A stretch of DNA of 64,000 nt from Thermomicrobiales bacterium (GTDB lineage: Bacteria > Chloroflexota > Chloroflexia > Thermomicrobiales > CFX8). This document shows, one piece after another, positions 16,276 through 24,201 of this stretch. The number at the start of each line of letters is the position of its first letter. Position 1 is the stretch's first letter. Made by a program: the position numbers and the translations under genes. Where the stretch lies: positions 806,001 to 870,000 of the forward strand of contig JBAOIG010000005.1 of assembly GCA_037045155.1 (NCBI GenBank). The letters run 5' to 3'. The notes below the pieces were generated by a model. That model searched no databases. It worked only from the letters and a program-made list of their open reading frames with translations, and was not told the DNA's origin.

Positions 16276-18114
16276 CTAGGCCTTCTTGCTCCAGTTCTTC
16301 ATGTCGTAGACATCGCTCATGAAGGCGGCCGGAGAGTAGCCCTCGAGAGTCTTCGATACGGCGATCAGGTTGCCGCGGTGCACGATCGGCACCTCGACGA
16401 AGTCGTTGACCGTCAGGTCGTTCATCGCGATGAACAATTCGGCCTGCTTGGCCGGATCCATCTCAACCTGTGCCTGATCGTGGAGCTTGTCAAACTCGGG
16501 GTTGTTGTAGCGGGTGACGTTTGTTGCTGCCCAGCTGTTGGACTTCTGGCAGATCTCATCGCTACGGAAGCGCCGCGCCCAGGCGATCGGGTAGGGGCTA
16601 TCCGGCCCGTTGGTGTACATCTGCAGATCGGCATAGAACTTCCGGTTGGTGTCCGGGTTGCCGGCGTCGGACGAGAAGAAGACCGAGCCGTCGATCGACT
16701 TCAGCTCGACCTTGAATGCCACCTTCTCAAGACTCTGCTTGATGATCTCCTGCGTCTTCTGCCGCACAGAGTTGATCGAAGTCTGGAACAGCAGCTTGTA
16801 GCCGGCCGCCTCCGGTACTCCCGCCAGCAGCTCCTTCGCCTTGTCGATGTTGTACTCCCACGTCGTGTTCGGCGAGACGAACTGCGGTGGAGTATTCAAG
16901 TTATTCGGGGTAACCGTACCGCCCTTACCGTACAGCTGCTCGACAATCACATCGCGCTGAACCGACAGGGCGATCGCGTTACGCGCGTCCTTGTTCTTGA
17001 AAATCGGGTGCTGGGTGCTCGGCTCGGAGCGCGCGCCATCAACTTCTTTGTTCGGGTCGGCGAAGTTGATCATGACTCGCTCGGAGCTGGCGCCAGGACC
17101 AGAGAACAGAATGCCAGCGCCGCCTTGCTCCATCTGTGCCAGCACCGATGGTTCGACCTGCAGGTTCCAGGCCCAGTCAGCCTCACCAGATTGCAGCACG
17201 GCGCGGGCCGCGCCCTGTGAATCACCGCCGCCCTTCATCTCGACACTGTCGAAGTGAGGCTTGCCGGCATCCCAGTAATCAACGAAGCGATCTCCCCAGA
17301 CGGTGTCGCCGGCGCGGAATTCCTTGAGCTTGAACGGGCCAGTGCCGACCGGGGCCAGGTTCGCTGATGCGTCACGGGACTTCTCGCCAACATAGTCGCC
17401 AAAGACGTGCTTCGGCAAGACGCCACCATTCGGCCCAACGAACAGGTCGTACCAACCCGGCGATGGCTTCGCGAATGAAACCTTGACCGTCAGGTCGTCG
17501 ACTTTTTCGACGGACGCTGCGCGGGAATAGATTCCCTGGGTGACCGCGGAGGTCGCCGGGTTGGAAGCGTACTCCCAGGTGAACACAACATCATCAGCCG
17601 TAAACGGCTTGCCATCGTGCCACTTCACGCCTTCGCGCAGCTTCCAGGTGATGCTCAGACCATCCTTGGAGACGCCGCCGTTGTCCAGCGTCGGTGCTTC
17701 GGTCGCGAGAACCGGGAACATGTTGCCATCAGTGTCAAAGTCTGCGAGCGGCTCGTAGAAAATGCGCGAACCGTCGGAGTCCTTTGTGCCGGTCGAGAGG
17801 TGCGGGTTGAGGATCGTCGGCGCCTGCCACCACAGCAGCCGAAGCGTTCCGCTACCACCCGCCTGACCGGACCCCGCCGAGCCGCCAGCCGGGGCAGTTG
17901 CGCCGCCAGCCGGAGCCGTCGCGCCGCCAGCCGGGGCCGTTGCTCCACCGCCGGCCGGCGTGGTGCTGCCGCTGCCACCGCAGGCCGCCAACAGGCCAGC
18001 GATCACCGGCGCACTCAGGCCGAGAGCGAGTCCGCGCTTCAGCGTGGCGCGGCGTGTGAGCTTGCCCGATAGCACATCGGTTTGCAGCTGGTCCAGCTTC
18101 TGACTGAGGCTCAC
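16276..18114 (-). CDS. Peptide/nickel-type ABC transporter substrate-binding lipoprotein (SBP_bac_5)
   Basis: The start is probably GTG 18114 (VSLSQKLDQLQ...); a weak AAAGG site lies upstream. Residues 20-45 (LTRRATLKRGLALGLSAP, then LLAACGG) combine a Tat-like twin arginine with a lipobox. A Gly/Ala/Pro/Thr linker built from 7-residue repeats follows, then a family-5 binding protein: TWKLREGVKWHDGKPFTADDVVFTWEY is partly visible as REGVKWHDGKPFTADDV. The protein of about 612 residues should capture peptides or other ligands outside the membrane. No permease or ATPase genes are adjacent, so its transporter is elsewhere. A TetR gene lies divergently. Confidence 0.85.
   Translation of the reverse strand: MSLSQKLDQLQTDVLSGKLTRRATLKRGLALGLSAPVIAGLLAACGGSGSTTPAGGGATAPAGGATAPAGGATAPAGGSAGSGQAGGSGTLRLLWWQAPTILNPHLSTGTKDSDGSRIFYEPLADFDTDGNMFPVLATEAPTLDNGGVSKDGLSITWKLREGVKWHDGKPFTADDVVFTWEYASNPATSAVTQGIYSRAASVEKVDDLTVKVSFAKPSPGWYDLFVGPNGGVLPKHVFGDYVGEKSRDASANLAPVGTGPFKLKEFRAGDTVWGDRFVDYWDAGKPHFDSVEMKGGGDSQGAARAVLQSGEADWAWNLQVEPSVLAQMEQGGAGILFSGPGASSERVMINFADPNKEVDGARSEPSTQHPIFKNKDARNAIALSVQRDVIVEQLYGKGGTVTPNNLNTPPQFVSPNTTWEYNIDKAKELLAGVPEAAGYKLLFQTSINSVRQKTQEIIKQSLEKVAFKVELKSIDGSVFFSSDAGNPDTNRKFYADLQMYTNGPDSPYPIAWARRFRSDEICQKSNSWAATNVTRYNNPEFDKLHDQAQVEMDPAKQAELFIAMNDLTVNDFVEVPIVHRGNLIAVSKTLEGYSPAAFMSDVYDMKNWSKKA
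17887..17949. repeat. Three 21-bp tandem repeats in the lipoprotein linker
   Basis: Units at 17887-17907, 17908-17928 and 17929-17949 each encode a 7-residue linker step of the GGATAPA type. The copies differ at a few positions. Such in-frame minisatellites vary in copy number without breaking the gene, changing the distance between lipid anchor and binding domain. Confidence 0.85.
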
Positions 18115-18182
18115 GTCGATCGATACCTTTCCCGAGGCCCCACGGGCCCGCTCAATACCCCCGCAAGACAGCGCGATCAAGG

Positions 18183-18336
18183 GCTTGCGCAGATGCGCAA
18201 GCGCCTGAACCAGGACGCCCGACAGGGGACTCCATACGTGGAAATTCGGCACGGGAGGACTTACGGGGTATCCAGCCACCCAGCGCGGTTGCGGCGCAAC
18301 TAACTAAGTATGCGTCATTGTTTGCGTTCTGCGCAA
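18183..18336. promoter_or_regulatory. Three TTGCG...CGCAA palindromes between the divergent SBP and TetR genes
   Basis: Perfect palindromes occur at 18183-18202 (GCTTGCGCA-GA-TGCGCAAGC), 18288-18300 (GTTGCG-G-CGCAAC) and 18322-18336 (TTGCG-TTCTG-CGCAA). They share the half-site TTGCG/CGCAA but differ in spacing. They lie in the intergenic region between the binding-protein start (18114) and the TetR start (18405). They are candidate operators for the TetR protein; this is inference. Confidence 0.5.
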
Positions 18337-18342
18337 CCACTT

Positions 18343-18369
18343 TTGAATACTCGCGAGATGGTATATAAT
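18343..18369 (+). promoter_or_regulatory. Candidate promoter of the TetR gene
   Basis: TATAAT at 18364-18369 is a consensus -10. TTGAAT at 18343-18348 is a possible -35 with a short 15-bp spacer. The hexamer stands out in GC-rich DNA. Two copies of GTATATA (18361-18367 and from 18382) flank the likely start of transcription and could also be regulator contacts. Confidence 0.5.
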
Positions 18370-18404
18370 GAATTGGCGTCAGTATATAGTGGCAGAGGCA
18401 ATGC

Positions 18405-19055
18405 GTGACAACATCGACGACAAGACGGCGCGGAAGACCCCGGTCGATCCCAGAGGCGCAGCGACGCGAGGAGCTGCTCGACGCCGCGATGGAGCTCTTC
18501 CTCGACCAGGGAATCGAGTTGACGACGGTCGCTCAGATCGCCGCGCGAGCCGGTGTCGCCAGCGGCACGGTCTACCTGTATGTCGGCAGCAAGGAATCGC
18601 TCGTCGCAGCGTTGCGGGCGCGGTTCCGCGAGGCGATGGCCGGCGAGATCGAGCGTCTGGTCGATGGCTGGGCGGGCCCGTTCGCTGGGCTGATCGACGC
18701 GCTGGTGGATCTGACATTCGAACTCCACATGACTCACCGGACGGAGATCGATCTGTTTCGCCGCCAGATCCCGGCTGACGCGATTCGCGAAGTGGCCGAA
18801 AGTCGTCGCCGCTACAACGCGCCATTGACCCGCGCGATCCAGCAAGCGGCTGCCCGAGGCGAGGCCGCCGTCCCTGGCGGAGACCCGGAGCTACTGGCCT
18901 ACTTGCTATCCGGCGCGATCGAGGAATCGGTGTATGCATGCCTGACGTTCGGCTTTCCCGCCGACGCCGAGGCGCTGCGCGTGGCGGCCCGCGCGATGGC
19001 CCACAAGCTGCTGAATCCAGCAGCAGGGGTTCTGGCCGCGACAGGAGGTGCATGA
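18405..19055 (+). CDS. TetR-family transcriptional regulator
   Basis: A 216-residue protein starting at GTG 18405. An AT-hook-like basic start (TTRRRGRPRSIPEAQRREEL) precedes the TetR N-terminal domain, with the helix-turn-helix in LTTVAQIAARAGVASGTVYLYVGSKESLV. The C-terminal half is a helical ligand domain without recognisable specificity. It is divergent from the binding-protein gene and overlaps the next small gene by ATGA, so those are the likeliest targets. The ligand is unknown. Confidence 0.9.
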   Translation: MTTSTTRRRGRPRSIPEAQRREELLDAAMELFLDQGIELTTVAQIAARAGVASGTVYLYVGSKESLVAALRARFREAMAGEIERLVDGWAGPFAGLIDALVDLTFELHMTHRTEIDLFRRQIPADAIREVAESRRRYNAPLTRAIQQAAARGEAAVPGGDPELLAYLLSGAIEESVYACLTFGFPADAEALRVAARAMAHKLLNPAAGVLAATGGA

Positions 19056-19249
19056 TGCGGACATCTGATCTGGAGGCATCGGTCGGCACGGCGAAGCTGG
19101 TCGGGATCGTCTCGGGCGGGCTTGGCCTGGCAACACTGGTAACGACGATCTCGCTCCTGGTTCGCCAGTGGGTGCGGACGCCGTTGCCTTACACACCGGA
19201 TGAATGGTGGTTCACCTTCGGGGCGGATCGCGAGGCTCCCGGAGCATGA
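19052..19249 (+). CDS. Small membrane protein coupled to the TetR gene
   Basis: A 65-residue ORF whose ATG (19052) overlaps the TetR stop as ATGA, with a perfect AGGAGG at 19043-19048. One membrane helix is visible (LVGIVSGGLGLATLVTTISLLV), followed by an aromatic tail (LPYTPDEWWFTFGA). Its last 61 bases lie antisense to the 3' end of cofC. The strong ribosome site and overlap argue that it is real, although I recognise no family. Confidence 0.6.
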   Translation: MMRTSDLEASVGTAKLVGIVSGGLGLATLVTTISLLVRQWVRTPLPYTPDEWWFTFGADREAPGA

Positions 19250-19899
19250 TCGGCGGCTCGGCGCGCATTCTCGAGCGCCCGGATATCGTCCGGTGTGTCA
19301 AGGTCGAGGTGCGTGCCGCGCCGCTCCACGTCGGTGATCGGGATATCGGCTAGCGCCAGGCTGCGACGATGGCGAGCGGCGCTGCCGACGCCGAAGGCCG
19401 GCGCAATCCCGTCTGGCGGCGCGAGCAGCAGCGCGTTCGTCCCGGTTCCGTGGCGGTCGGGCGCCAGGACCGCGGCGTCCGGCGCGGCTGCGTCGATGAT
19501 CGCGCGGATATCGGCGACATCGAGCGTTGGCAGATCGGGCAGCAGAATCAACAGCCCACCCGCGCCACCAGATAGCGCCCAGCGTTGCCCCTGGCGCACG
19601 GCGGCATTCAGCCCCTCGTTGTCCTGGAGCAGCACTTCGGCGCGTGGATCGAGGCCGGAAGCGGCCAGCAGCGGATCGCGTGTCACGACGGCGATGCGCT
19701 CGACTCCAGCGTCGGCAACGGCGGCTACCGCGCGATTCAGCAGCGCGAGCGCCAACTGGCGTCGCTCCGCCTCGGATAGCGCGCTGGCTAGCCGGCTCTT
19801 GGCGTTCACCAGCCCGCGGAATGGCAGCAGCGCGTAGATGCGGAGATCGGCCGCAGCGCTCATGGTTGTACTCCGACGATCGATCGCGCTGGTCTTCAT
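19189..19899 (-). CDS. cofC: 2-phospho-L-lactate (or phosphoenolpyruvate) guanylyltransferase, F420 biosynthesis
   Basis: A 236-residue nucleotidyltransferase. LLPFRGLVNAKSRLASALS at the N-terminus is the CofC signature (PxxxxxxKSRL), and GLLILLPDLPTLDVADI, APDRHGTGTNALLLAPP and HLDLDTPDDI complete the family pattern. It activates phospholactate or PEP with GTP for transfer to Fo by CofD. The ATG overlaps the cofD stop by four bases; an internal ATG at 19863 (MSAAADLRI) also has a ribosome site. The PEP form is typical of bacteria but is not decided by sequence here. Confidence 0.9.
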   Translation of the reverse strand: MKTSAIDRRSTTMSAAADLRIYALLPFRGLVNAKSRLASALSEAERRQLALALLNRAVAAVADAGVERIAVVTRDPLLAASGLDPRAEVLLQDNEGLNAAVRQGQRWALSGGAGGLLILLPDLPTLDVADIRAIIDAAAPDAAVLAPDRHGTGTNALLLAPPDGIAPAFGVGSAARHRRSLALADIPITDVERRGTHLDLDTPDDIRALENARRAADHAPGASRSAPKVNHHSSGV

Positions 19900-20861
19900 C
19901 GTGCTCCGGCTCGCGCCGCGGCAAGCGTCGTCGCGAAATCGAGCACTTCGCGAGCAAGCCGCTCGCGACCGGCATCGTCGCGCATGATCGCGTCCGTAAC
20001 CAATGCCTGCATGCCAAGTGCTTCTATCGCCGGGGCGAGCGCGGAATCGACCGCGTCGATGACAATTCCCGTCGCCAGGCCGGCATACATCCGGGCAACA
20101 CCAAGCGCTGAGACTTCGTGGCCAAGCCCCTCCATCATCAGCGCCGCCGGCCCCTTGAGCGCTTCGCCACCGACGATCGGCGAGACGACGATGAGGGGAC
20201 CCGATGCCGACTCGACCGCGTCGCGCAGCCCCGGCACGGCCAGAATCGGGCCGATCGACACGATCGGGTTCGATGGGCAGATGATGACCGCGTCGGCTGT
20301 GGAGAGAGCGTCCAGCGCGGCAGGGCTGGGCCGCACCGCCGCGATGCCGTCCAGCACAACGTCGGTGACGATATCTGCGTGGCGACGGGCGACGAAGTAA
20401 TCCTGAAAGTCCAGCCGGCCGCCGGGCGTGTCGATCAGTGTCGCAACAGGGTCGTCGGTCATCGGCAGCAGGGTTGGTGTGATGCCGAGTGCCCGGGCCA
20501 GGCTGGTGGTTGCCACGGTTAGCGTCGTGCCCGCGCGCAGCGCCCGGGTGCGAAGGATGTGGGTGGCGAAGTCGCGGTCACCGAGCTGGAACCAGGGATC
20601 CTCGCCGTACTGTGACATCATCGTCAGCGTCGTGAACGTATCGTCGCGGACACCCCAGCCGGTGGCCGTGTTGGCGAGGCCGGCCAGCGTGTACATCACT
20701 GTGTCGATATCGGGAGAGATATGCAGCCCGTAGAGCTGGAAATCATCCGCGGTATTGATGATGACCGTCATCATGGTTGGGTCGTCGAGCGCCATCTGCA
20801 GTCCGTGGGCGAGCTTGGCTCCGCCGACTCCGCCTGCCAGTGTCACGATTCGCTGGGTCAT
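19896..20861 (-). CDS. cofD: 2-phospho-L-lactate transferase, F420 biosynthesis
   Basis: The start ATG 20861 (MTQRIVTLAGGVGGAKLAHGL) has GGAG upstream. The glycine-rich N-terminus, VIINTADDFQLYGLHISPDIDTV, and IICPSNPIVSIGPILAVPG are classic CofD/FbiA motifs that bind GDP-activated substrate and Fo. Length (321 residues) is normal. The enzyme makes F420-0 from Fo. With cofC it forms a coupled pair, so this organism should make or modify coenzyme F420; the Fo synthase and the ligase CofE are not in this window. Confidence 0.95.
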   Translation of the reverse strand: MTQRIVTLAGGVGGAKLAHGLQMALDDPTMMTVIINTADDFQLYGLHISPDIDTVMYTLAGLANTATGWGVRDDTFTTLTMMSQYGEDPWFQLGDRDFATHILRTRALRAGTTLTVATTSLARALGITPTLLPMTDDPVATLIDTPGGRLDFQDYFVARRHADIVTDVVLDGIAAVRPSPAALDALSTADAVIICPSNPIVSIGPILAVPGLRDAVESASGPLIVVSPIVGGEALKGPAALMMEGLGHEVSALGVARMYAGLATGIVIDAVDSALAPAIEALGMQALVTDAIMRDDAGRERLAREVLDFATTLAAARAGAR

Positions 20862-20946
20862 CTCGCGCCGCTCCTCACCGATCGTCCTGCCCGCGGCGTC
20901 CGACCGGGGCCGGAGAATCGTACCGCGATGGCGGCCAGAGCGGTTC

Positions 20947-21393
20947 TCAGGCGTGGTGCGCGGCTGAATACCAGGGCAGTTGAGCTCCCACGTGGCGGTG
21001 ATTGATCCAGATGTGCTGGTGGCTCGTGTGCGCGTCACTGAAGACGAAGGCGAGGCAGGCAGTGAGTGTTGCGATGTCGAATGGCTTCTCGATCATGACA
21101 TCGATATCGAGAAGAGGATCCAGACTCTCCGGCGTCTCAATCGCGGAAATGACGATAACCGGCATCTCGCTGAGGTGTGAATCGGCCCGCACGGCGCGGA
21201 CCAGCTCGATCCCGTCCATCACCGGCATGTTGACATCACAGACAATCGCATCCACTCGTGATTCCGCCAGCCGATCGAGCGCGTCGCGCCCGTTTGCCGC
21301 CATGATCACCTCGTAGCCGGTTTCCTCTTCGAGAATCGAGACAAGCAAATCGCGGATGACATCGTCGTCGTCAACAACGAGAACGCGTTCCAT
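20947..21393 (-). CDS. Stand-alone response-regulator receiver protein
   Basis: A 148-residue CheY-like protein: VLVVDDDDVIRD gives the acidic pocket, VDAIVCDVNMPVMDG the phosphoacceptor Asp, VIVISAIET the conserved Ser/Thr and IEKPFD the Lys. After the receiver a tail of about 25 residues (DAHTSHQHIWINHRHVG) is rich in His. There is no output domain. The partner kinase is unknown; the closest kinase gene is 2.8 kb upstream on the same strand. The start has GGAGGCGAG. Confidence 0.9.
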   Translation of the reverse strand: MERVLVVDDDDVIRDLLVSILEEETGYEVIMAANGRDALDRLAESRVDAIVCDVNMPVMDGIELVRAVRADSHLSEMPVIVISAIETPESLDPLLDIDVMIEKPFDIATLTACLAFVFSDAHTSHQHIWINHRHVGAQLPWYSAAHHA

Positions 21394-21557
21394 CGCCTCT
21401 CGCCTCCGCTCGTGTGCATCGTTCGTTGAGCCCGGCCGGACGCATCGTTGTCCGTACTGACGCGTCTATGCAGAGCGCATGCCACATCCTCGAACACGCC
21501 ACCATCGGTAGCTACCCGCAGCGAATCCAGCCGATGCTGCCTGCCGCATGCTGGGGG

Positions 21558-22232
21558 TCAGAGGAGCGACTTGATATCGTCGGCAATCATCTGCGTCGGC
21601 GCCTGGAACGGATAGATCACGCGCAGGCGCCCGTCGGCGTCGATCAGATACGAGTAGGTCGTGTGGTCGACGGTGTAATTCTCGCCAGCCGCCGTTGCTG
21701 TCCCAAGCGTCACTCGCTCAAAGTATACATAATAGTCTTTGCCGATCGTTCGCACCAGCTCCTCGTCCCCGGTCAGCCCGATGAACGCGGGGTCAAATGC
21801 ATGAAGATACGCAGCAAGAGACTCCGGCGTATCGCGGGATCCGTCGACGCTGATGAAGACGAATCTGGCCTGCTCGCCCTTTTCGCCCATCTTCGCCTTG
21901 ATCTGGCGGAATTCGCCCAGTGTGGTTGGGCAGACGTCGGGACAATGGGTGAAGCCGAAGAACAGCAGCACTGGTGTGCCGCGCAGGTCGCTCAGCCGGA
22001 GCGGTTGGCCCGAGTCGCTGGTGAGGGTGAAGTCGGGCATCTCCCTGGGCGGATCGATGACCTGTTTCGTGCCGACCCCTGGGAGAGGCGCATCGTTGCG
22101 CGTGAGGAATGTCCAGGTGGCGAACGCTGAGACGGCGATGATGCTGCTGACCAGAATCATCAGCCCCGCCCGCGCAAGCCACCCGGGCCGCTTGTTCGTG
22201 TCCGAAGCGGTGTCCCCGGTCTGCTCGCTCAT
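21558..22232 (-). CDS. SCO1/SenC-type copper chaperone for cytochrome oxidase
   Basis: From ATG 22232 (MSEQTGDTASD) the 224-residue protein has one N-terminal membrane anchor (AGLMILVSSIIAVSAFATWTFL) and an outward thioredoxin-like domain. The copper site is FTHCPDVCPTTL (CxxxC), with the distal His in YTVDHTTYSYLID. SCO proteins deliver copper to or reduce the CuA centre of cytochrome c oxidase. It follows PCuAC and a YtkA-like lipoprotein in one run of genes, so these three probably form a copper-delivery unit. Confidence 0.9.
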   Translation of the reverse strand: MSEQTGDTASDTNKRPGWLARAGLMILVSSIIAVSAFATWTFLTRNDAPLPGVGTKQVIDPPREMPDFTLTSDSGQPLRLSDLRGTPVLLFFGFTHCPDVCPTTLGEFRQIKAKMGEKGEQARFVFISVDGSRDTPESLAAYLHAFDPAFIGLTGDEELVRTIGKDYYVYFERVTLGTATAAGENYTVDHTTYSYLIDADGRLRVIYPFQAPTQMIADDIKSLL

Positions 22233-22291
22233 CGTTCGCTCTACCCTTCGTTGCGCTCGGTCCCTACTCGCCGCGCATGCGGGTCGAGCGG

Positions 22292-22816
22292 TCAATCCTG
22301 AACAGTTGGTGTCGGTGTCGAATAGCAGCGTTCGGACGGTATCAGAGGCTGGTCTACCGACGGTGACCCTATTCTGACCGCTCCGATATCAACCTGCTTC
22401 CTGAGTGGGTCGCCCGCGCTTGTCGTGCCGCTAACGACCAGTACCCAGTTCCCAGCCATCGTGAACTCGAAGTCGTCGACCTCATACTGACCCCGGGTGG
22501 TCTCGACAGCATCCCGGATGACCGGAAGCATACCGGCATGGCTCATCGTACTCTCGATGCGGATTGTTGCGCCGCTAATCGGCGTGTTCGACCGATCGGT
22601 CAGAAGCATGACGATCCGCGCCGGGCCGACGATGGCCGGGGCTGGGTCGGTCGTGACACGGACCGTAATATCGCCAGCCTCGCCCGCGCTTTCACTTCGT
22701 CCACATCCCGCGAGAACCAGCAGGATAATCGCCCCGACAATTGCGATTCGTTTGCGGCTTGTCGTCCGGCCGTCCTCGGTGGCCGATGCCGGGCGGCACG
22801 CGGCCGGGAGGGTCAT
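22292..22816 (-). CDS. YtkA/FixH-like lipoprotein of the copper-delivery cluster
   Basis: A 174-residue lipoprotein (lipobox LAGC near residue 37 after IAIVGAIILLV). The body, ITVRVTTDPAPAIVGPARI, ISGATIRIESTMSHAGMLPV, and DFEFTMAGNWVLVVSG, resembles the YtkA/FixH-type beta-sandwich seen beside SCO and oxidase genes. The Met/His stretch MSHAGM could bind copper. The ATG overlaps the PCuAC stop as ATGA. Function is inferred from context. Confidence 0.7.
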   Translation of the reverse strand: MTLPAACRPASATEDGRTTSRKRIAIVGAIILLVLAGCGRSESAGEAGDITVRVTTDPAPAIVGPARIVMLLTDRSNTPISGATIRIESTMSHAGMLPVIRDAVETTRGQYEVDDFEFTMAGNWVLVVSGTTSAGDPLRKQVDIGAVRIGSPSVDQPLIPSERCYSTPTPTVQD

Positions 22817-23415
22817 GGCTGGCGAACCTCGACTGCGTTGAGCTCGATTGTCACTCCCGATTCGAATGTGAGCGTCAGCGCGATCGTGTCGCCCGCGTTT
22901 AGCGGTTGCTTCAGACCGATCAGCATGACGTGGAGTCCGCGTGGCTTCAGCTCGACCGAACCGTGGGCCGGAACGACAACGCCTCCTTCGACGGGCCGCA
23001 TCCGCATCGTGCCGTCGGTCATCGTGGTCTCGTGAATCTCAACGACCTCGGCGACGCTCGATGCTGCGGAGATCAGTCGCTGCTCGGTGTCGGAGTCGTT
23101 CTGGATCACCATGAAGGCGGCGCTATTCGTGCCTCCGCCGTTACCCATTCCTGCCATCGGAGTCCCCATATTGTGGCCGGGCATTGGGCTGGCGTCCGTG
23201 GCCATCGGGCTGCCGGATGCCATCGGGCCAACAGCGGCCCGAGCCCAGGCGCTGCTCACCGAGATACCATCCGCTGACGTCGCGGCTGTGGCCGCCCCTG
23301 CGGCCGGCGATGTGGCTGTGGCGTTGCCGTCGTCGTTGCCGCAGGCAGCCAGCAGCACCGCGAGTATGACAATGGTTAGCGGCACGATCTTCCATGCCCG
23401 AATCTCTGTAAACAT
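22813..23415 (-). CDS. PCuAC-type periplasmic/outer-face copper chaperone
   Basis: From ATG 23415 (MFTEIRAWK) the 200-residue protein has a lipobox LAAC and the PCuAC core: ISVSSAWARAA, SAAFMVIQNDSDTEQRLISA, VVEIHETTMTDGTMRMRPVEGG with H-E and M-R-M copper ligands, and KPRGLHVMLIGLKQPLNAGD with H-V-M. An inserted Met/His/Gly-rich segment (residues about 75-108, with MPGHNMGTPMAGMGN) lies between the first strand and the core and may add copper sites. It should hand Cu(I) to CuA together with the downstream SCO1 protein. Confidence 0.9.
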   Translation of the reverse strand: MFTEIRAWKIVPLTIVILAVLLAACGNDDGNATATSPAAGAATAATSADGISVSSAWARAAVGPMASGSPMATDASPMPGHNMGTPMAGMGNGGGTNSAAFMVIQNDSDTEQRLISAASSVAEVVEIHETTMTDGTMRMRPVEGGVVVPAHGSVELKPRGLHVMLIGLKQPLNAGDTIALTLTFESGVTIELNAVEVRQP

Positions 23416-23535
23416 TCGATACTCCCGACTGATAACGCCCGATGGCCATTCGATCGAACCATACCGATCGAGCGACCCGTTCCCCATAGCCCGATAGTGA
23501 ACACCGGGAGTCATTTCGGAGCTACCAGCCGTGGA

Positions 23536-24201
23536 TCATGACTGTCGTCGTGGTTGGATCCAGCCGCGTGCGACGGCGTACGCCGCTGCCTGACGCCGGT
23601 TGCTGAGCTGGAGCTTGGCCAGGATATTCTTGAGATGGTTCTTGACGGTGTGTTCGCTGATCGAGAGTCGTTCGGCGATCTCCTTGTTCGACAATCGATC
23701 GACGACGAGCTCCAGGACCTGAGTTTCCCGCGCGGATAGCCCGCCCTCCGGCTCGATGATCGCTGCCTGCCGGTCGAGGGAGCGGAACTCGTCGAGGATT
23801 CGCGCCGCCATTCGGCGGCTGATGGCCGCCTCGCCACGCGACAACCCGTCGAGCTGATCCACCAGCTCCTGTGAGCGAATACTCTTCAGTAGATATCCCT
23901 GCGCGCCAGCGCGGATAGCCTCGAAGAGCCGGTCCTCATCGTCGAAGACGGTGAGCATCACGATACGAATGTCGGGCAGTAGCGCCTTGATGTGGCGCGT
24001 CGCCTCGATTCCATCGATGCCGGGCATATTGATATCCATCAGCACGACATCGGGGTTGAGCTCGATGGCCATCTGGATCGCCTCTTCGCCGGTCCCGGCG
24101 TCGCCGACGACATTGAACCTGCCGCGATAGGACAGCAGATTCCCGAGGCTTTCACGGAATAGCGCGTGGTCGTCCACGATCATTAGCCGCGGGGCCGACA
24201 T
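23536..24201 (-). CDS. NarL/LuxR-family response regulator
   Basis: A 221-residue regulator. The receiver (MIVDDHALFRESL, DVVLMDINMPGIDG, VMLTVFDDE, YLLKSI) is followed by a LuxR-type helix-turn-helix: LSARETQVLELVVDRLSNKEIAERLSISEHTVKNHLKNILAKL appears across residues 147-190. It is the cognate partner of the kinase whose 3' end overlaps this gene by 50 bases. The copper-delivery genes follow 120 bases downstream on the same strand and are plausible targets. Confidence 0.95.
   Translation of the reverse strand: MSAPRLMIVDDHALFRESLGNLLSYRGRFNVVGDAGTGEEAIQMAIELNPDVVLMDINMPGIDGIEATRHIKALLPDIRIVMLTVFDDEDRLFEAIRAGAQGYLLKSIRSQELVDQLDGLSRGEAAISRRMAARILDEFRSLDRQAAIIEPEGGLSARETQVLELVVDRLSNKEIAERLSISEHTVKNHLKNILAKLQLSNRRQAAAYAVARGWIQPRRQS

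Noticed and set aside
16108..17220. A 370-codon plus-strand frame opposite the solute-binding-protein gene.
   Set aside because: The opposite strand encodes a full family-5 binding protein; this frame has low-complexity composition only.
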